Assembly (NCBI RefSeq): GCF_905171765.1
Contig: NC_053390.1
Coordinates: 576,502,471-576,566,470, forward strand
Length of the DNA: 64,000 nucleotides
Direction of reading: 5' to 3'
From: Bufo bufo
Taxonomy: Eukaryota; Chordata; Amphibia; Anura; Bufonidae
Made by a program: the position numbers and the translations under genes. The notes below the pieces were generated by a model. It did no database searches. It saw nothing but the letters and a program-made list of their open reading frames with translations, and had not been told where the DNA came from. Positions 10,699 to 20,214 of the stretch are shown piece after piece (the first letter of the stretch is position 1; the number at the start of each line of letters is the position of its first letter).

Positions 10699-11225
10699 TG
10701 TCATGGTCTTACCTTCTTGCTGTTCTCCTTCGTTTGACATGTGCTGGCGGCCATCTTGGTTTCTGGGTTTCTTGTAGCCTCCCACCCTGCGGCTCCTCCT
10801 TCCCACTGGGAGGAGCTGGATGCCTAGCTCATATATATAGGAGGTCTGTGGCTTCAGTTCCTCGCTTGATCCTCCTGTGTTCACATGCTTCTAGACTGCT
10901 GCTGCTTCTGGTTCCTGATCCTGGTTTCGTCCGACTACCCTGCTGGTTCCTGATCCTGGTTTCGTCCGACTACCCTGCTGGTTCCTGATCCTGGTTTCGT
11001 CCGACTACCCTGCTGGTTCCTGATCCTGGCTTCGTCTGACTACCCTGCTGGTTCCTGATCCTGGCTTCGTCTGACTACCCTTCTGGTTCCTGACCTCTGG
11101 CTTCGCAAAGACTCTGCTTCGGTTTCGCCTTCCGTTTGGACTTTTGCTTTACAGCTTTATTTTCAATAAAGCCTTCTTATTTTCACTTATCCCTTGTTGT
11201 ACGTCTGGTTCATGGTTCCGTGACA
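10699..11225 (+). repeat. 3' LTR of the gypsy fragment (527 bp)
   Basis: It begins TGTCATGG directly after a purine-rich GGTTTGAAGGGAGCG and ends CCGTGACA, the usual TG...CA form. It contains a TATATATA box-like run near 10830 and AATAAAG near 11165, in the order promoter then poly(A) signal expected of an LTR. It lies immediately 3' of the gypsy pol end. No 5' LTR is present to compare. Confidence 0.82.
10905..11100 (+). repeat. 35-bp direct repeats inside the gypsy LTR
   Basis: A unit GGTTCCTGATCCTGG plus TTTCGTCCGACTACCCTGCT is repeated about five times with minor changes (TTTCG/CTTCG, CCGAC/CTGAC). It lies between the TATA-like run and the poly(A) signal, so it may add length to the R or U5 region. 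Confidence 0.85.
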
Positions 11226-11239
11226 GCGTGGGACATTAC

Positions 11240-11910
11240 CTGATTCTCCACGAGAGGCTCTGATAACTCTGATGCTGAAAACAGGGAAAAGCCCAGAGAA
11301 ACTTGACTCGTATCGTCCGATATCTCTAATAAATACTGATAATAAACTTTTGCCGAAGGTCCTAGCCCTGAATGAGGTGATATCCACGGTAATTCATAGT
11401 GATCAAACAGACTTTATGCCAGAAAAATCTATATCAGAGAATATTAGAAGGTGTTAAGTAAATATGCCAATAAAAGGCGCCAATACGGGTCAACGATTAG
11501 TGGTCTCACTGGATGCGAGTAAGGCTTTTGATACAGTGAGGGGGTAAGACAAGGGTGTCCATTATCTCAGTTTCTTTTTGCTATTGTAGTGGAAACTCTT
11601 GCCGCCCTGCAAAGACAGGATAAGAATATAGTGGGTTTTAAATTTAGTCAGCACAAAGAAAAAATGTCTTTGTATGTAGACGACTCAATGTTGTTTGTAG
11701 GGTCTCACGACTCCTTGCTCCGAGTAATTGCGACATTTGAGAGTTATGGGAAGGTGGCCGGCCTGTCCATTAACTGGAACAAATCAGCCTGCATTCCGTT
11801 AGACCCAATTGGGGATTTTATCCCTGGTTGTCTGAAGATTATAAAAGAGGGAGAGAGTATGCAGTATTTGGGAATACAGATATCATCCCACCCTCAAGAC
11901 TATTATTAGC
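11240..11910 (+). pseudogene. L1/Tx1-like LINE ORF2, reverse-transcriptase part
   Basis: This is ORF2 of a non-LTR retrotransposon. RT blocks visible in order are LDSYRPISLINTDNKLLPKV, the QTDFMPEKS block, SLDASKAFDTV (11505-11540), RQGCPLSQF and the catalytic MSLYVDDSMLFVG near 11680. A deletion joins AFDTV directly to the RQGCPL block, removing the residues between, and a shift separates the two ORFs. The endonuclease is missing because the copy begins next to the gypsy LTR. It continues at 11915. Confidence 0.88.
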
Positions 11911-11914
11911 CCCC

Positions 11915-12623
11915 ACAATAACTCAAGACTAAATTTAGTCCCCACAATAGCGAAAATTAGAAATAAGACACGTATTTGGAAAAAATTTCCCCTGTCTATG
12001 TCATGTAGAATATCGCTGATTCGGATGTGTCTACTTCCAATGATAAACCATATATTATGGAATTCCCCAATTGAAATTCCTAAAAAATACTATAAGATAA
12101 TACAGAGTCTCTTGAGTGATTTAAATTGGAGGGGTAGAAGGCCAAGTATGCGATTACAATTGTTACAGTTGCCGGTGGGAGAAGGTGGTCTGGCAATTCC
12201 TGATTTACAAGCATATGCTTTGGCAGGACAGTTTAAAAACTGTCTGGACTGGAGCAAATCCCAACTTTATAACTCAGTCTTAAAGGGTCTATCTAAAAAT
12301 GTTACTCCTACTGGAATATGCCAGATACTAGAAGCTGGTATACATCTGTACCCCAGTTTAATAAGTCCCCTACTATGAAACTCATGTATGAAACATGGAA
12401 AACTATGGGAAAAAAATTGATTACTATGACGACACATTGCTCTGGGGAAACTATTATTTAAAAGAATTATTAGGTATTGATAAGAGGTTCTGGCAGTTAC
12501 ACAGAATCAGCACTCTTGGCCAGATATGGGAAAATGGCGAAATAATGGGATTTAAAGACCTGAAATGCAAAAATAATCTTTTAGATAAAGATTGGTTCTA
12601 TTATTCTCAACTTAGAGCGGCTC
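11915..12623 (+). pseudogene. L1/Tx1-like ORF2, post-RT region up to the piggyBac insertion
   Basis: It continues the same LINE: SCRISLIRMCLLPMINHILW, then RGRRPSMRLQLLQLPVGEGG with the L1-typical GGLAIPDLQAYALAGQ, then a frameshift into a second ORF (from 12395) with FWQLHRISTLGQIWENG. The ORF runs into the piggyBac element at TTAA 12624. Its remainder lies at 16503-17129. Removing 3875 bp (one TTAA plus the element) brings the two halves into the same frame. Confidence 0.9.
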
Positions 12624-13249
12624 TTAACCACCTCAGCCCCTATAGCTTAAACACCCTGAAAGACCAGGCCACTTTTTACACTTCTGACCTACACTACTTT
12701 CACCGTTTATTGCTCGGTCATGCAACTTACCACCCAAATGAATTTTACCTCCTTTTCTTCTCACTAATAGAGCTTTCATTTGGTGGTATTTCATTGCTGC
12801 TGACATTTTTACTTTTTTTGTTATTAATCGAAATTTAACGATTTTTTTTCAAAAAAATGAAATTTTTCACTTTCAGTTGTAAAATTTTGCAAAAAAAACG
12901 ACATCCATATATAAATTTTGCTCTAAATTTATTGTTATACATGTCTTTGATAAAAAAAAAAAGTTTGGGTAAAAAAAAAATGGTTTGGGTAAAAGTTATA
13001 GCGTTTACAAACTATGGTACAAAAATGTGAATTTCCGCTTTTTGAAGCAGCTCTGACTTTCTGAGCACCTGTCATGTTTCCTGAGGTTCTACAATGGCCA
13101 GACAGTGCAAACACCCCACAAATGACCCCATTTCGGAAAGTAGACACCCTAAGGTATTCGCTGATGGGCATAGTGAGTTCATAGAACTTTTTATTTTTTG
13201 TCACAAGTTAACGGAAAATAATGATTATTTTTTTTTTTTTTTCTTACAA

Positions 13250-14005
13250 AGTCTCATATTCCACTAACTTGTGACAAAAAATAAAAAGTTCTATGAACTC
13301 ACTATGCCCATCAGTGATTACCTTTGGGTGTCTTCTTTCTAAAATAGGGTCACTTGTGGGGTAGTTATACTGCCCTGGCTTCTAGGGGCCCAAATGTGTG
13401 GTAAGGAGTTTGAAATCAAATTCTGTAAAAAATGGCCAGTGAAATCCGAAAGGTGCCCTTTGGAATGTGGGCCCCTTTGCCCACCTAGGCTGCAAAAAAG
13501 TGTCACACATGTGGTATCTCCGTATTCAGGAGAAGTTGGGGAATGTGTTTTGGGGTGTCATTTTACATATACCCATGCTGGGTGAGATAAATATCTTGGT
13601 CAAATGCCAACTTTGTATAAAAAAATGGGAAAAGTTGTCTTTTGCCAAGATATTTCGCTCACCCAGCATGGGTATATGTAAAATGACACCCCAAAACACA
13701 TTCCCCAACTTCTCCTGAATACGGAGATACCACATGTGTGACACTTTTTTGCAGCCTAGGTGGGCAAAGGGGCCCACATTCCAAAGAGCACCTTTCGGAT
13801 TTCATCGGTCATTTTTTACAGAATTTGATTTCAAACTCCTTACCACACATTTTGGCCCCTAGAATGCCAGGGCAGTATAACTACCCCACAAGTGACCCCA
13901 TTTTGGAAAGAAGACACCCCAAGGTATTCGCTGATGGGCATAGTGAGTTCATGGAAGTTTTTATTTTTTGTCACAAGTTAGTGGAATATGAGACTTTGTA
14001 AGAAA
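13250..14005. repeat. Giant palindrome 1 of the non-autonomous piggyBac
   Basis: The arms run from TCTCATATTCCACTAACTTG (13250s) to its inverse CAAGTTAGTGGAATATGAGA (13970s), about 370 bp each, centred near 13622. The asymmetric core runs GGTCAAATGCCAACTTTG then GGGAAAAGTTGTCTTTTGCC. The mirrored 83-aa ORFs on both strands simply reflect the inverted repeat. Confidence 0.92.
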
Positions 14006-14029
14006 AAAAAAATAAAAAATCATCATTTT

Positions 14030-14705
14030 CCACTAACTTGTGACAAAAAATAAAAAATTCTAGGAACTCGCCATGCCCCTCACGGAATACCTTGGGGTGT
14101 CTTCTTTCCAAAATGGGGTCACTTGTGGGGTAGTTATACTGCTCTGGCATTTTCCAGGGGCCCTAATGTGTGGTAAGTAGGTATATGACCTGTGAAATCC
14201 GAAAGGTGCTCTTTGGAATGTGGGCCCCTTTGCCCACCTAGGCTGCAAAAAAGTGCCACACATGTGGTATCGCCGTACTCAGGAGAAGTTGGGGAATGTG
14301 TTTTGGGGTGTCATTTTACATATACCCATGCTGGGTGAGATAAATATCTTGGTCAAATGCCAACTTTGTATAAAAAAATGGGAAAAGTTGTCTTTTGCCA
14401 AGATATTTCTCTCACCCAGCATGGGTATATGTAAAATGACACCCCAAAACACATTCCCCAACTTCTCCTGAGTACGGAGATACCAGATGTGTGCCACTTT
14501 TTTGCAGCCTAGATGCGCAAAGGGGCCCACATTCCTTTTATGAGGGCATTTTTAGACATTTGGATCCCAGACTTCTCACGCTTTAGGGCCCCTAAAATGC
14601 CAGGGCAGTATAAATACATTTTGGAAAGAAGACACCCCAAGGTATTCAATGAGGGGCATGGCGAGTTCATCGAATTTTTTTTTTTTGGCACAAGTTAGCG
14701 GAAAT
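14030..14705. repeat. Giant palindrome 2 of the non-autonomous piggyBac
   Basis: A second, slightly shorter inverted repeat begins TTTTCCACTAACTTGTGAC and ends CACAAGTTAGCGGAAA, centred near 14370. The core is in the same orientation as in palindrome 1. Part of the right arm is diverged. A smaller third inverted unit follows (14740-15040) with the same ends (CCGCTAACTTGGG / CACAAGTTAGTGG). Confidence 0.88.
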
Positions 14706-15044
14706 TGATTTTATTTATTTTTTTCTCACAAAGTCTCCCTTTCCGCTAACTTGGGACAAAAATTTCAATCTTTCATGGACTCAATATGCCCCCCACGGAA
14801 TACCTGGGGGTGTCTTCTTTCCGAAATGGGGTCACATGTGGGGTATTTATACTGCCCTGGCATTCTAGGGGCCCTAAAGCGTGAGAAGAAGTCTGGAATA
14901 TAAATGTCTAAAAATTTTTACGCATTTGGATTCCGTGAGGGGTATGGTGACTTCATGTGAGATTTTATTTTTTGACACAAGTTAGTGGAATATGAAACTT
15001 TGTAAGAAAAAAATAATAATTTCCGCTAACTTGGGCCAAAAAAA

Positions 15045-16090
15045 TGTCTGAATGGAGCCTTACAGGGGGGTGATCAATGACAGGGGGGTGATCAGGGAGT
15101 CTATAAGGGGTGATCACCCCCCTGTCATTGATCACCCCCCTATAAGGCTCCATTCAGATGTCCGTATGTGTTTTGCGGATCCGATCCATGTATCCGTGGA
15201 TCCGTAAAAATCATACGGACATCTGAATGCAGCCTGACAGGGGGGGTGATTAATGACAGGGGGGGTGATCAATGACAGGGGGGTTCTCAATGACAGGGGG
15301 GTGATCAGGGAGTCTATATGGGGTGATCACCACAGTCATTGATCACGCCCCTGTAAGGCTCCATTCAGACGTCCGTATGCATTTTGCGGATCCGATCCAT
15401 CTATCAGTGGATCCTTAAAAATCATGCGGACATCTGAATGGAGCTTTACAGGGGGGTGATCAATGACAGGGGGGTAATCAATGACAGGGGGGTGATCAGG
15501 GAGTCTATATGGGGTGATCACCAAAGTCATTGATCACGCCCCTGTAAGGCTCCATTCAGACGTCCGTATGCGTTTTGCGGATCCGATCCATCTATCAGTG
15601 GATCCGTAAAAATCATGCGGACATCTGAATGGAGCTTTACAGGGGGGTGATCAATGACAGGGGGTAATCAATGACAGGGGGGTAATCAGGGAGTCTATAT
15701 GGGGTGATCACCACAGTCATTGATCACGCCCCTGTAAGGCTCCATTCAGATGTCCGTATGCATTTTGCGGATCCGATCCATCTATCAGTGGATCCGTAAA
15801 AATCATGCGGACATCTGAATGGAGCTTTACAGGGGGGTGATCAATGACAGGGGGGTAATCAATGACAGGGGGGTGATCAGGGAGTCTATATGGGGTGATC
15901 ACCACAGTCATTGATCACGCCCCTGTAAGGCTCCATTCAGACGTCCGTATGCGTTTTGCGGATCCGATCCATCTATCAGTGGATCCGTAAAAATCATGCG
16001 GACATCTGAATGGAGCTTTACAGGGGGGTGATCAATGACAGGGGGGTAATCAATGACAGGGGGGTGATCAGGGAGTCTATATGGGGTGAT
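15045..16090. repeat. Tandem ~190-bp hairpin array in non-autonomous piggyBac
   Basis: Unit starts (TTGCGGATCCGATCCATSTAT) occur near 15175, 15386, 15577, 15767 and 15957, with a period of about 190-211 bp. Every unit carries the inverted CCATTCAGAYGTCCG/CGGACATCTGAATGG pair and two or three GATCAATGACAGGGGGG subrepeats. The array stops where GTGATCAAGGGTGAATAAGG leads into the right terminal hairpins. Confidence 0.92.
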
Positions 16091-16502
16091 CAGGGGTGAT
16101 CAAGGGTGAATAAGGGGTTAATAAGTGACAGGGGGGGGGTGTAGTGTAGTGGTGCTTGGTGCAACATATTACTGAGCTACCTGTGTCCTCTGGTGGTCGA
16201 TCCAAACAAAGGGGACCACCAGAGGACCAGGTAGCAGGTATATTAGACGCTGTTATCAAAACAGCGTCTAATATACCTGTTAGGGGTTAAAAAAATCACA
16301 TCTCCAGCCTGCCAGCGAACGATCGCCGCTGGCAGGCTGGAGATCCACTCTCTTACCTTCCGATCCTGTGAACGCGCGCGCCTGTGTGCGCGCGTTCACA
16401 GGAAATCCCGGCTCGCGCGAGATGACGCGCATATGCGTGACTGTGCGCAGGGCTGCCGCCTCCGGAACGCGAATCTGCGTTAGGCGGTCCGGAGGCGGTT
16501 AA

Positions 16503-17129
16503 ACATTCTTTGATAGGGAAAAAAATAGATACATCACGCCCATCAATAGTCGAGGTAATTTCAAAAATGATTAACGGTAGGAGAAGAATATCAGATATGT
16601 ATAATATCTTGTCCAAAAAAATGAGGGAAAGGCAAGATGTGGAGATTAATATGGGAAAATGGGATGGGAGAGTGGAACAGATAAATTCTGAGGGTTCGTG
16701 TAAAATATTCCAAATAATAAAGACCTCCCAGAACTCAGCACATAGGCTTACCCAATTTTTTTGGTACATCGTTTATACCACTTTCCGGCCAAACGTATGA
16801 AATATTATAAGAATAAGGTATTTAGGTGTCAAAAATGCGACAAAATTGGAGTTGATGATGTGCACTTACTGTGGGAGTGCCAATCTCTCCAAAATTTCTG
16901 GAACAAAGTACTTAGCCATATTAAGTTACTTCATAAAGTAGACATCCCCCGAACTTTTGGGGCATGTGTGCTGGGTTTGGTGGAAGATATATGCGTTTCC
17001 GGGAAATTTTTATTAATAACTAAACTCTTATTTCAGGCTAGGAGATGTATTGTAAAAAAAATGGATAGAGAAAACAGTACCAACAATAAATATGTGGTCC
17101 AGTCTGGTCAAATGCTCGTTGGCCTGTGA
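16503..17129 (+). pseudogene. L1/Tx1-like ORF2, C-terminal part after the piggyBac insertion
   Basis: The first part (16503-16760) continues the ORF cut at 12623. After a frameshift near 16760-16790 the C-terminus contains the L1 zinc-knuckle-like block CQKCDKIGVDDVHLLWECQ and QNFWNKVLSHI, ending at 17129. The CxxC...H...C spacing is typical of L1-type ORF2 C-termini. This confirms one LINE copy on both sides of the piggyBac. Confidence 0.9.
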
Positions 17130-18133
17130 GAGACTACATGTAACCACAAATGCTAAAAGGTGGAGGTTTGAGAGTATGTGGGCTGAATAGTTAAAAAATT
17201 GATTATGATGGATGTTGGATTGGGGCGTGGGGGGGGGGATGGAGAGAGAGTTCCCTTATTTTATTTTTTTCGGTGGGAGGGGGCATGGGGGAGGAAAATT
17301 ATCCTAATTATAGTGGATTTGATATAAAATAGGCCATATTGTGTTATATTTACCATTGTGTGTGTATTTTAAAGTAGGCCGAAAGAGGTTCTTGGAAAGG
17401 AGACAGTTCATATAATTTCTTCTCTGTAGATGTATCAGTCCGAGAAGAGTCATTCTTGTCTCCTTATAGAGTTATGATTGAGATAAGGATATTTTCTAGA
17501 CGCATCTGGTGCTAATTATCCCTACGGTTTAATGTCTATTGATGAAGCAGAAAATCTGTGATATATGTATATGTATAATGAACATTACGTTTTAGTATAA
17601 GATAATCAATAGGACACATGTATTGTACTATGTTGTTAAATATTATGAAGGATGTCAATGCATCTATTATCTTATATATTTCTCACTACGAACGCATGCA
17701 CTCCTAAAGCATGATGAGAAGAATTTTAAGTGTAAACTTTGTTAGTAAGATAGTGTTATTTTAACTAACAATCAATCAACTGTTGGCGTAACAGAGGAGA
17801 CACACATGTCTGTGAGAGTAAATGGTCTATTGTATTATTATCAATACCATAAATTTGGTATCTTGGAAAAGTGTCTCAAATGGTACCCAAACATCTGTGT
17901 TTTAATTAGTTTATGTGTAAAAAAAATAAGCCCCTAGCTCTGATTTAGGATTCCATATATTATGTATATAGAATGTAAGACGAAATCAGACCTGGACATT
18001 TAACCCTTACTAGTATGATGCTAAAAACGTATGCAATAGTGCCACCTAGGTACGAATGAGTAACATTACACCCACAGCAGAAATGCATTCTGGGTGATAT
18101 AGTGACATCATAGTCACTATCATATGTACACGC
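17130..18133. other. LINE 3' UTR, then probable 5' part of the retrovirus-like LTR
   Basis: 17130-17400 is G-rich (runs of 10 and 6 G) and probably LINE 3' UTR. The rest is AT-rich with no ORF. Since the fold-back element at 18142 is inserted in sequence that continues at 24614 as the retrovirus-like LTR, the last few hundred bases here must belong to that LTR or its flank. I could not find the LTR's TG start or a TSD with confidence. Confidence 0.4.
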
Positions 18134-18141
18134 CTAACCAA

Positions 18142-18772
18142 TAGTGTTGATCAAGCTCCAAAGTGCTCGGGTGCTCTACAGAGCACAATGAAAGTCAATG
18201 GGAGAACCCAAGCATTAAACCAGGCACCCCCTGCTCTGAAGAGGGTGTCTTGTTCACAGAAAAAGGTTTGAAATTGATGGAAACAGCATGGGGAAGATGT
18301 CTGGATGCATCTTGGACTCCTTTTACCTATGACATACAATAGACAACTACACAAAGGCTATTTGCCAAAAGCCAGGTATGTGCAAGCCAACAATCTATCG
18401 ATGAAACAGATACAGTCGGCACACCTTACAATGGCAGCCTTGTGCACTATGAGACATTCAAAACCAGCTCTCATCTGACTGAGAGCCAGTAAGCCTCAAA
18501 GTTGCTTCATATTTGTTGGATGGCTTGGGTGGATCTGCGCACATAGATCATTATCATTAGGGTGACAAAAAGTTTTCTGATTGTCCTAACATAATATTCA
18601 ATAACCTTTCTATACAGTTTTGTCATGTAAACTCATTTGCATAAACATAGGCATATGGGGAAGACATGCAAATGAACAGAATCTGCCTTGTTTTTCAGCT
18701 GAAAAACCATTTGCATTGAAAATTTGCGATAAAAATTCACGATTAGAATATTCGCGATCTACACTACTCACG
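18142..18772 (+). repeat. Left inverted arm of the hAT fold-back element
   Basis: It pairs, inverted, with 23990-24605. Landmarks in both arms are ACATACAATRGACAAC, TTGTGCACTATGARACATTC, TCATCTGACTGAGAGCCAGT and AGGGTGACAAAAAGTTTTCT. Just inside lies a short palindrome (18773-18880) built on CAGCGCCATCTATTGGA, repeated inverted at 23880-23985. ORFs here are incidental. Confidence 0.9.
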
Positions 18773-19010
18773 AACAGCGCCATCTATTGGATTCATAGTC
18801 TTATAATAAGACTATGAGTCCAATAGATGGCACTGTTCATGAGTCATGAACAGCGTCAGCTATTGGATTAATAGTCTTGTCATCAATCCTTACATAAAGC
18901 ATCATCAATCCTTACATAAAGAGGCACTACCATGAATCCACATGAACTCTGAAATGAGACACTGTACACCCTTAGGAATACCTATAATAAAAATAAAACT
19001 TTAAACCACA

Positions 19011-19860
19011 TAAGGCTACTTTGACACTGCCGTTTCTGGGTCCGCCTGTGAGATCCGTTTCAAGGCTCTCACAAGCGGCCCCAAACGGATCAGTTTAGCC
19101 CCAATGCATTCTGAATCAGTTTGGCTCCGTTCCGCCTCCATTCCGCTCTGGAGGCGGACAAAACGGATCTGTGCTGACTTACAATGGAAGTCAATGGGGA
19201 CGGATCCGTTTACATTGACACAATATTGGTGCAATTGTAAACGGATCCATACCCCATTGACTTTCAATGTAAGTCAGGACGGATCCGTTTGACTTACACT
19301 TAGACTTAGACTTCTTTTTTACTTTGTTATGCAGACGGATCCGTACTGAATGGATACCAGCGTTTGCACTTATAGGTGCGGATCCGTCTGTGCAGATACC
19401 AGACGGATCCGCACCTAACGCAGGTCCTGAACGCAGCCGTCCGGCCCCAATGCATTCTCAGTGGAGGCGGATCCACTGAGAATGCATCCGCCTGCCAGCG
19501 CTCAGCCTCCGCTCCGCTCAGTGAGCGGACACCTGAACGCTGCTTGCAGCGTTCGGGTGTCCGCCTGGCCGTGCGGAGGCGAGCGGATCCGTCCAGACTT
19601 ATAATGGAAGTCAATGGGGACGGATCCGCTTGAAGATGACACCATATGGCTCAATCTTCAAGCTGGTCCGTTCCCCATTGACTTTCAATGTAAAGTTTGA
19701 ACGGATCCGCTCAGGCTACTTTCAGACTTAGAAAATTTTCTAAGTTATAATGCAGACGGAACCGTTCTGAACGGATGCAAACGTCTGCATTATAGGAGCG
19801 GATCCGTCTGATGAAACATCAGACGGATCCGCTCCGAACGCTAGTGTGAAAGTAGCTTAA
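19011..19860. mobile_element. Palindromic non-autonomous element, 'GGCTACTTTSACACT' ends
   Basis: The left end GGCTACTTTGACACTGCCG and right end CTAGTGTGAAAGTAGC are inverted and sit next to ATAA and TTAA, suggesting a TTAA target. The inside is built from inverted CGGATCCG blocks, e.g. CAGACGGATCCGCACCTAAC, and AATGGAAGTCAATGGGGACG repeated twice. No ORF is credible. TTAA-target superfamilies such as Kolobok or piggyBac are candidates. 19861-20012 is unclassified. Confidence 0.65.
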
Positions 19861-20214
19861 CCTGTAGAGAAGGGGGGAGGGTTAGGGGGGAAGGAAAATG
19901 TTTAGGGTAAGGATTATTGCACTGTTTATATGTGTTTTATCTTTGTTTTCACTGCACATATCTGTAAACAAGGAATATGACCTGTAATTTGATCGAATAT
20001 GTATCTTTGAATGTAACATAGTAACATAGTACATAAGGCCGAAAAAAGACATTTGTCCATCCAGTTCGGCCTGTCATCCTGCAAGTTGATCCAGAGGAAG
20101 GCAAAAAAAAAACTGTGAGGTAGAAGACAATTTTCCCCACTTTAGGGGAATAAAATATTTCTTCCCGACTCCAATCAGGCAATCAGAATAACTCCCTGGA
20201 TCAACGACCCCTCT

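Larger units (their letters stand above)
12624..16502. mobile_element. Non-autonomous piggyBac-like element inserted in L1 (3.9 kb)
   Basis: TTAA at 12624-12627 is followed by CCACCTCAGCCCC. At the other end GGAGGCGG precedes TTAA at 16499-16502, so the TIR start CCRCCTC and the TTAA TSD are both visible. The left 2.4 kb is homologous to the left half of the autonomous piggyBac at 28777-34763 (both continue GCTTAAACACCCTGAAAGAC). The right end shares the CCAGCCTGCCAGC hairpins and CTCGCGAGATGACGCG. Instead of transposase it carries the ~190-bp hairpin array. Mobilisation in trans by the related transposase is inferred. Confidence 0.93.

Noticed and set aside
13467..14530. Mirrored 83-aa ORFs on both strands (also 29626-30698)
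   Set aside because: They are the two arms of giant palindromes read in opposite directions; the protein similarity follows from the inverted repeat.
16353..16769. 138-aa minus-strand ORF
   Set aside because: It spans the piggyBac end and runs antisense to the L1 ORF2 remainder; a shadow frame.
17781..17800. TGTTGGCGTAACAGAGG as the retrovirus-like 5' LTR start
   Set aside because: It has the TGT form but no TSD partner beside the 3' end at 62483, and the matching part of the 3' LTR is deleted.
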